Below, piece after piece: positions 59,483-64,000 of a stretch of 64,000 nt of DNA (position 1 is the stretch's first letter; each line of letters starts with the position of its first letter). The notes under the pieces were generated by a model. That model made no database searches and was not told the DNA's origin. It was given only the letters and a program-made list of their open reading frames with translations. Position numbers and translations under genes: made by a program. The stretch is from Bacteroidota bacterium (GTDB lineage Bacteria; Bacteroidota; Ignavibacteria; Ignavibacteriales; Ignavibacteriaceae), in the NCBI GenBank assembly GCA_022564295.1, contig JADFLR010000003.1, positions 62,001-126,000 on the forward strand, read 5' to 3'.

Positions 59483-60814
59483 TTAAGTTTGCACCTCTTC
59501 TACCGGATGATGTTCATTAAATTTCTTCAGTCTGAATTCAAGATCAGGAAATTGTTCTCGCTGTACAAGCGAAACACATGCTCTCACACCTTCCTCTCTT
59601 ACGCTACCGGTAATAGCCAAAGATATTGCACTTATTCCGTAATAGATCAGTTCGTTTAAAAGCTCTTCGCCCGTAAATCCCGGATAAGCAAAAGTAAAAT
59701 AAAAACCATCCGCAATCGGTTCATCAACATCAGTATCGTAAACAATGAAAAAACCGTTTGCATTAAAAATCTTTTTCATAATTTTTGCTCTCTCACCATA
59801 CTCTTTAACTATATTCACAAAATTAAAATCACCGTCGTTTGCAGCTTTATACATTGCTGTTAGAGCGTGCTGTGCGGAGTGAGTAACTCCGGCGCTTAAT
59901 GGATATATTGTTCCGAATATCATACAGTATCCGAACTTATCGGTTTTATAATATTTTTTTAGATTGGGACAGGATTTATTGTAAAGATTATCGGATATTA
60001 TCATCATCCCAATTCGCTGACCGGCGTAGCTGAACGCTTTTGAACTTGAGATAAAAAGAATATAATTATCGGTGTAACGTGCAACTGTTGCCTGATACGG
60101 CGGCTCGCCGGGAGTATATAAATCTTTTCTGAAATCCATTGCAATGTATGCAAGGTCTTCAAGTACAACAACATTGTACCTATCCGCCATCTCAGCAATT
60201 ATTTTCAATTCATCTTCTGTAAAACAAATCCAGGAAGGATTATTCGGGTTGGAATAAAGCATAGCTGAAATGTTACCTTTTTGTAAAACCGATTCGAGTT
60301 TGTCTTCTAACTTATTTCCCCGGTAATCATATACATCAAAAGTTTCCCACTTTTGTCCAAGTACTTTCAACTGCTGCGTATGAACCGGAAATCCGGGATC
60401 GAGAAAGAGAATTACATCTTTTTCTTTATACATTCGGTTAAGCGTGATAAAAGCGGCAAAACTACCCTGCATTGAACCGACAGTTGGAATGCATCCTTCA
60501 GGATCAACATCAACATCTAAAAAAAGTTTAACGAAGCGTGAGGCTTCTTTTTTTAATTCGGGAATACCTTGAATATCCGGGTAGATTGATGCGACTCCTT
60601 TTTTAAGTGCTGCAATTTCCGCTTCAACGCCAACCTGTGCGGCGGGTAAACCCGGAATGCCCATTTCCATCCTTATATATTTTTTACCGGTTTCTTTTTC
60701 TATTCCATCAATCAGTTTTTTAATTTCACGTATAGATGCTATACCAACATTTGGGAGATCACTTTCTTCAATTTTTCTATTTACTACTTCGTAATTAATT
60801 GGTGTGTCTTTCAT
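59483..60814 (-). CDS. Class I/II PLP-dependent aminotransferase, substrate unknown
   Basis: 443 residues. Fold type I signatures: RMEMGIPGLPAAQVGVEAEI, LYSNPNNPSWICFTEDEL, EDLAYIAMDFRKDL, the PLP lysine in FISSSKAFSYAGQRIGMMII and the end region GSVREEGVRACVSLV. The Asn-Pro-x-Asn-Pro and Ser-Ser-Lys elements support an active enzyme. It differs clearly from the aminotransferase at 33548, for example in its longer N-terminus. I cannot assign a substrate. An 89-base gap separates it from the EIIA gene. Confidence 0.85.
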   Translation of the reverse strand: MKDTPINYEVVNRKIEESDLPNVGIASIREIKKLIDGIEKETGKKYIRMEMGIPGLPAAQVGVEAEIAALKKGVASIYPDIQGIPELKKEASRFVKLFLDVDVDPEGCIPTVGSMQGSFAAFITLNRMYKEKDVILFLDPGFPVHTQQLKVLGQKWETFDVYDYRGNKLEDKLESVLQKGNISAMLYSNPNNPSWICFTEDELKIIAEMADRYNVVVLEDLAYIAMDFRKDLYTPGEPPYQATVARYTDNYILFISSSKAFSYAGQRIGMMIISDNLYNKSCPNLKKYYKTDKFGYCMIFGTIYPLSAGVTHSAQHALTAMYKAANDGDFNFVNIVKEYGERAKIMKKIFNANGFFIVYDTDVDEPIADGFYFTFAYPGFTGEELLNELIYYGISAISLAITGSVREEGVRACVSLVQREQFPDLEFRLKKFNEHHPVEEVQT

Positions 60815-60939
60815 TGGAATTTCTCCTTAGAATTTCAGAAGATTCATTTTATAAATTTAAATATAAATAAAGTGAGACTCACTTTTCGGGAATGATAAAT
60901 TAGATTTAAATATCACAAAGGTATGGTATATCTACAATC

Positions 60940-61425
60940 TTAATTCATTATAGCGGTTAAACGGAGGATTGCAGATTTAGAAAGCTCGTAATCGGGATTT
61001 ATGTTTAAAGCATCTTCGTAGTATTTCATCGCGGTAAACCAATCGCCCTTCTTCTCATAAATTCTGCCGAGGTTAAAGTAAGGATAGTGGCGCGGATCGT
61101 AATCAACTGCTTCAATTGCTTTTTCTAGCCAGATTATCGCTTCATCAAACCTGTTTAGGTTTATAAGATACGATCCAATATCGTTATATGGATTTCCAAA
61201 ATCAGGATCCAGTTCAACTGCAATCTCACATTCTTCAATAGCTTTTTCATACTTGCCATACAAGCTGTAAGCCCAGCCAAGAAATGTATGTGCCTTTGCG
61301 GTAGGATAGTATTCTATCGACAGCTTATAATTTTTTATTGCATCCTCTATTATTCCTTTTAGATGAAGATCATAAGCTTTGTTAAAATATTCGGATGCGA
61401 GCGATATTTTGTTTTTTGCTTCCAT
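60940..61425 (-). CDS. Tetratricopeptide repeat protein
   Basis: 161 residues with about four TPR motifs (EYFNKAYDLHLKGIIEDAIK; AHTFLGWAYSLYGKYEKAIE; GNPYNDIGSYLINLNRFDEA; PYFNLGRIYEKKGDWFTAMK). No signal peptide, so cytoplasmic. Such scaffolds mediate protein contacts; the partner is unknown. It stands alone between the porin and the aminotransferase. Confidence 0.85.
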   Translation of the reverse strand: MEAKNKISLASEYFNKAYDLHLKGIIEDAIKNYKLSIEYYPTAKAHTFLGWAYSLYGKYEKAIEECEIAVELDPDFGNPYNDIGSYLINLNRFDEAIIWLEKAIEAVDYDPRHYPYFNLGRIYEKKGDWFTAMKYYEDALNINPDYELSKSAILRLTAIMN

Positions 61426-61510
61426 ATTTCAAAATAATTATACAGCAAACTTACATTTGATGCTTAATAATTGCAATGGAATTAATAATAGTGTAAGCGC
61501 TGCCCTCTTT

Positions 61511-61542
61511 GAAAGAGAGTCGAACTTTTAGATGACTCTTTC
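61511..61542 (-). terminator. Hairpin after the porin gene
   Basis: GAAAGAGAGTC and GACTCTTTC pair with a two-base slip around a 12-base loop, 28 bases after the stop of the gene at 61571. No T run follows, so it may stabilise or end the transcript. Weak call. Confidence 0.3.
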
Positions 61543-61570
61543 AGCAAATATTTATAAAATTATATTTCCA

Positions 61571-62857
61571 TCACAAATTAGCAATTATCATTAAATATGT
61601 CCAATATGCAACATCTTCTCTTGGTTGGAACATAAACTTCATCAAATTGCCTGGGAAGAAAACACTTCCGCCCCAAACAAGAGTTGTGCCTTTTATAAAA
61701 GCATATTTAACAGTTAGATCAATTTCCTGCCCGAAAACATTTTCGTCTGTGGGAGATGTATTGTCTCCAACCGTAATGTTGTCTGATTGATTGGACATAA
61801 AGTGATGTACGTTAGCACCAAATCCCCATTTGGAATCATTAGGTTTATAGAATGAAGTAATGTAAAAATCATTCAATCCAAGATTCATCGTATTTAATGG
61901 AATATTTATAAAATAATCCATATACCCATAGAATTTATGGTTAGTACCGTAAGTTGCTTGGTAAGTATTCATTTTGGTCGATGCATCATCAGGATTTGTT
62001 CCGGAAAGAAGATCGATGCCTAAACCGAGTTTAGTGTTTCCTACCTTGTAAAACGTAATCGCTGAAACAAGGTAAGCCGAAATTTCTTTACCTTCCATAT
62101 CGCCAAATTGATATGAGGCTTCGCTTATAACAGAAATCTTACCAAAAGTTCCCCAGTAAGAGGCACCCAAAGTTGGCATAAATAATTTGCAGGTTTCCTC
62201 ATTGACTTTCGTACGGTCAATTTCCCAATATCCAAAAACATCGAGTTTGTTATTATCATTAATTTTTGTTTTTTTCCAGAAGCCATAAATGCTGCGCGAC
62301 GGTGTTGCTTCCTGCGGATAAGGATAGACGCCTGGATTAGCATTACCAATATAGCCTACGGATTCTTTTACAGTTAAACCAAATAATTGCAGGTTAAAGC
62401 CCTTTGGAGCATATACAAATCGTATTCCATCGAATGATCTTCCAACAAAATGCCAACCGACTGCGCCAAAGAATCTTTCAGTACCATATGATACTTCAAA
62501 CCTTCCGGCTTGAATTGACCAGTTCCAGTTGAATAATTTATTAAGTTTCACATAACCCTGATGAAGATCGAGGTTTTTTGAATTAGCCAGTGTTCCGGAT
62601 TCAGAGCCAAACACTCTTGAGTCCTGAACCTGAATAAATAAGGTGAGTTTTTTCTTAAAAGTTTTCTCAACACCCAATCTTATTTTGCTGCTTGCAAAAG
62701 TTAACGGATGAGTGCTGTTAGAAAAATCCCTTCCATCTAACTCGCTTCTTAATTGAATTTGCCCAAGAATTTTCCACCCGTTACCCAAATCTTGTTGGGC
62801 AAGAACCGGAAGACTGATGAATCCACAAATCAATAATAATATGATTAATTTTATCAT
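61571..62857 (-). CDS. Outer-membrane porin, alginate-export family
   Basis: 428 residues. Signal peptide at 1-20 (IKLIILLLICGFISLPVLAQ). The rest shows the alternating pattern of outer-membrane beta strands and the early block LRSELDGRDFSNSTHPLTFA, LTLFIQVQDSRVFGSESGTL, NWSIQAGRFEVSYGTERFFG typical of the alginate-export (AlgE-like) family. In this context, next to a nitrite reductase, it may carry small anions rather than polysaccharide; this is inference. It begins 68 bases after the end of nrfA and may share its transcript. Confidence 0.82.
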   Translation of the reverse strand: MIKLIILLLICGFISLPVLAQQDLGNGWKILGQIQLRSELDGRDFSNSTHPLTFASSKIRLGVEKTFKKKLTLFIQVQDSRVFGSESGTLANSKNLDLHQGYVKLNKLFNWNWSIQAGRFEVSYGTERFFGAVGWHFVGRSFDGIRFVYAPKGFNLQLFGLTVKESVGYIGNANPGVYPYPQEATPSRSIYGFWKKTKINDNNKLDVFGYWEIDRTKVNEETCKLFMPTLGASYWGTFGKISVISEASYQFGDMEGKEISAYLVSAITFYKVGNTKLGLGIDLLSGTNPDDASTKMNTYQATYGTNHKFYGYMDYFINIPLNTMNLGLNDFYITSFYKPNDSKWGFGANVHHFMSNQSDNITVGDNTSPTDENVFGQEIDLTVKYAFIKGTTLVWGGSVFFPGNLMKFMFQPREDVAYWTYLMIIANL

Positions 62858-62925
62858 CTTTCTATCTTATTTAATAGTTAACAATAATTAGAATTAACTT
62901 TAATCACAGTATTTAAGATTTGCTC

Positions 62926-64000
62926 TTACTGATTTTTATATTCCTTTAAAGTGCCCTGCCTGTTTTTGGCTTCTTCGTCCCATTTAACAGCAGTCGTCTG
63001 TAAGAAATTCTGTTTGTCTTTAATAAGGAATTTCATATCTAACCCGATAAATTTTTGTGCTTTTTCTTTTGTTGAAATGTCAGGCAATTCAACCGGGTAA
63101 TTAACTCCTAGTTTTCCTAAGAGTACGGCAAGAAATCTTCTTGCTTGTTCTCCCTTATGAATCGATGTTCCGAGAACTCTTAAAGCTTCAACAGGTGAAT
63201 GAAATCCTAATCCGTTAGATGCAGCAACCCAGTCCCATCTCCACTGAGCATGCCTTATAAGGGTTAAAATCTCTTTCATCTGTTCTTGTGTTGCATTGTT
63301 ATCCCATGCAATTTTGGCTTCGATATGTGCAGAAGCAATTGTCTTTTCGGCTATTCTTCTTAACTCTTCAATTCTATCCTGTCTATCATAAACATCACGG
63401 AAGAGTGTTTCTTTTTCTTCCCTATGACAGACCTGGCAGGAATTTGCAACATTATTCAATGGAGACTGAATGTGGTGATCAGTATACTTCACACCGCCTT
63501 CACTTTTATAAGGCATATGGCAATCCGCACACGAAACCCCGCGCTTACTATGGATTCCGGTCTTGAATAATTCATAATCAGGATGCTGGGCTTTTAACAT
63601 AGGAGCTCTACTTAGTTTATGTGTCCAGTCAACAAAATTAATGTTATCGTAATACTCTTCCATTTCATCAGCGCTAAATCCGTTATCCCATGGGAAGGTT
63701 AAATATTGTTCCTTTTTACCTTTAAAGTAATATTCAACGTGGCATTGTGCACAAACTAGTGAACGCATCTCCTGCCTGGAGAAACTGTTAATATCTTTGC
63801 CTTGTCTTTCAAATGCTTCTATCAAAGCAGGGCGGGTAATTATGAGATCCAAAGTTTTATTATCGTGGCAATCCTGACAGCCGATTGGATTAATAATCTC
63901 TGAACCAAGATCAATCCATTTACCCTGGTAAAATTTTGCAGGACTCATATCTTTCATCACACGCGGTACATCAGGACTCTTGCAAGTCCAGCATGTAGCT
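62926..64000 (-). CDS. nrfA: Ammonia-forming cytochrome c nitrite reductase (5' end cut by window edge)
   Basis: 358 codons visible, open to the right edge. Five haem-binding motifs are present: CWTCK at the very edge (the special active-site haem with lysine as ligand), then CQDCH, CAQCH, CADCH and CQVCH. The CxxCK motif followed by four CxxCH is the signature of NrfA, which reduces nitrite to ammonium in the periplasm. The catalytic region KLSRAPMLKAQHPDYELFKT and GVSCADCHMPYKSEGG supports this. The signal peptide and start lie outside the window. Confidence 0.93.
   Translation of the reverse strand, partial: ATCWTCKSPDVPRVMKDMSPAKFYQGKWIDLGSEIINPIGCQDCHDNKTLDLIITRPALIEAFERQGKDINSFSRQEMRSLVCAQCHVEYYFKGKKEQYLTFPWDNGFSADEMEEYYDNINFVDWTHKLSRAPMLKAQHPDYELFKTGIHSKRGVSCADCHMPYKSEGGVKYTDHHIQSPLNNVANSCQVCHREEKETLFRDVYDRQDRIEELRRIAEKTIASAHIEAKIAWDNNATQEQMKEILTLIRHAQWRWDWVAASNGLGFHSPVEALRVLGTSIHKGEQARRFLAVLLGKLGVNYPVELPDISTKEKAQKFIGLDMKFLIKDKQNFLQTTAVKWDEEAKNRQGTLKEYKNQ

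Overview
The window is a stretch of low-GC bacterial chromosome in which every gene I can support, protein or tRNA, lies on the minus strand. The many secreted proteins ending in an NYPNPFNP-type C-terminal sorting tail (type IX secretion, T9SS), an NrfA nitrite reductase and the ribosomal gene order together suggest a member of the Ignavibacteria or a near relative in the Fibrobacteres-Chlorobi-Bacteroidetes group. The two clearest promoters have sigma70-like -35/-10 boxes with 17-bp spacing.

Region 1 (1-25.2 kb) is a gene-expression supercluster. Read in the direction of transcription (right to left) it runs tRNA-Tyr, tRNA-Gly, tRNA-Thr, rpmG, tRNA-Trp, secE, nusG, rplK, rplA, rplJ, rplL, rpoB, rpoC, terminator; then a new promoter, rpsL, rpsG, fusA, tuf, a strong hairpin, and the S10 and spc operons from rpsJ to rpmD, which is cut by the window edge. 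A tRNA-Gln gene sits inside the spc operon between rplR and rpsE. Ribosomal protein L5 carries an unusual Lys/Ser/Thr-rich N-terminal extension.

Region 2 (25.3-34.8 kb) is housekeeping: a YifB/ComM-type AAA+ ATPase, one T9SS-tailed protein, a partial complex I cluster (nuoG, nuoH, nuoI), an M16 zinc peptidase and an alanine-type aminotransferase.

Region 3 (35.0-56.2 kb) is an accessory island of T9SS cargo: YCF48/BNR-repeat proteins, a four-LamG protein, a beta-propeller phytase fused to fibronectin III domains, and several proteins of unknown function. It is being actively reshaped. Two genes are otherwise intact but carry in-frame stop codons (TAA and TAG in one, TGA in the other), a third is reduced to its two ends, C-terminal tails have been exchanged between genes, about 110 bp around one gene junction is duplicated nearly exactly, and palindromic repeats have entered coding sequence in frame.

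Region 4 (56.3-64 kb) returns to housekeeping and respiration: RlmB-type rRNA methyltransferase, histidyl-tRNA synthetase with an added Cys/His tail, a PTS EIIA-like protein, a second aminotransferase, a TPR protein, an alginate-export-type porin and a pentaheme nitrite reductase running off the right edge. Between rlmB and hisS is a short graveyard of two dispersed repeats and a possible remnant of lgt.

I see no CRISPR array, prophage, insertion sequence, toxin-antitoxin pair or defence system. The most unusual content is the decaying, recombining T9SS gene cluster and the modified HisRS.
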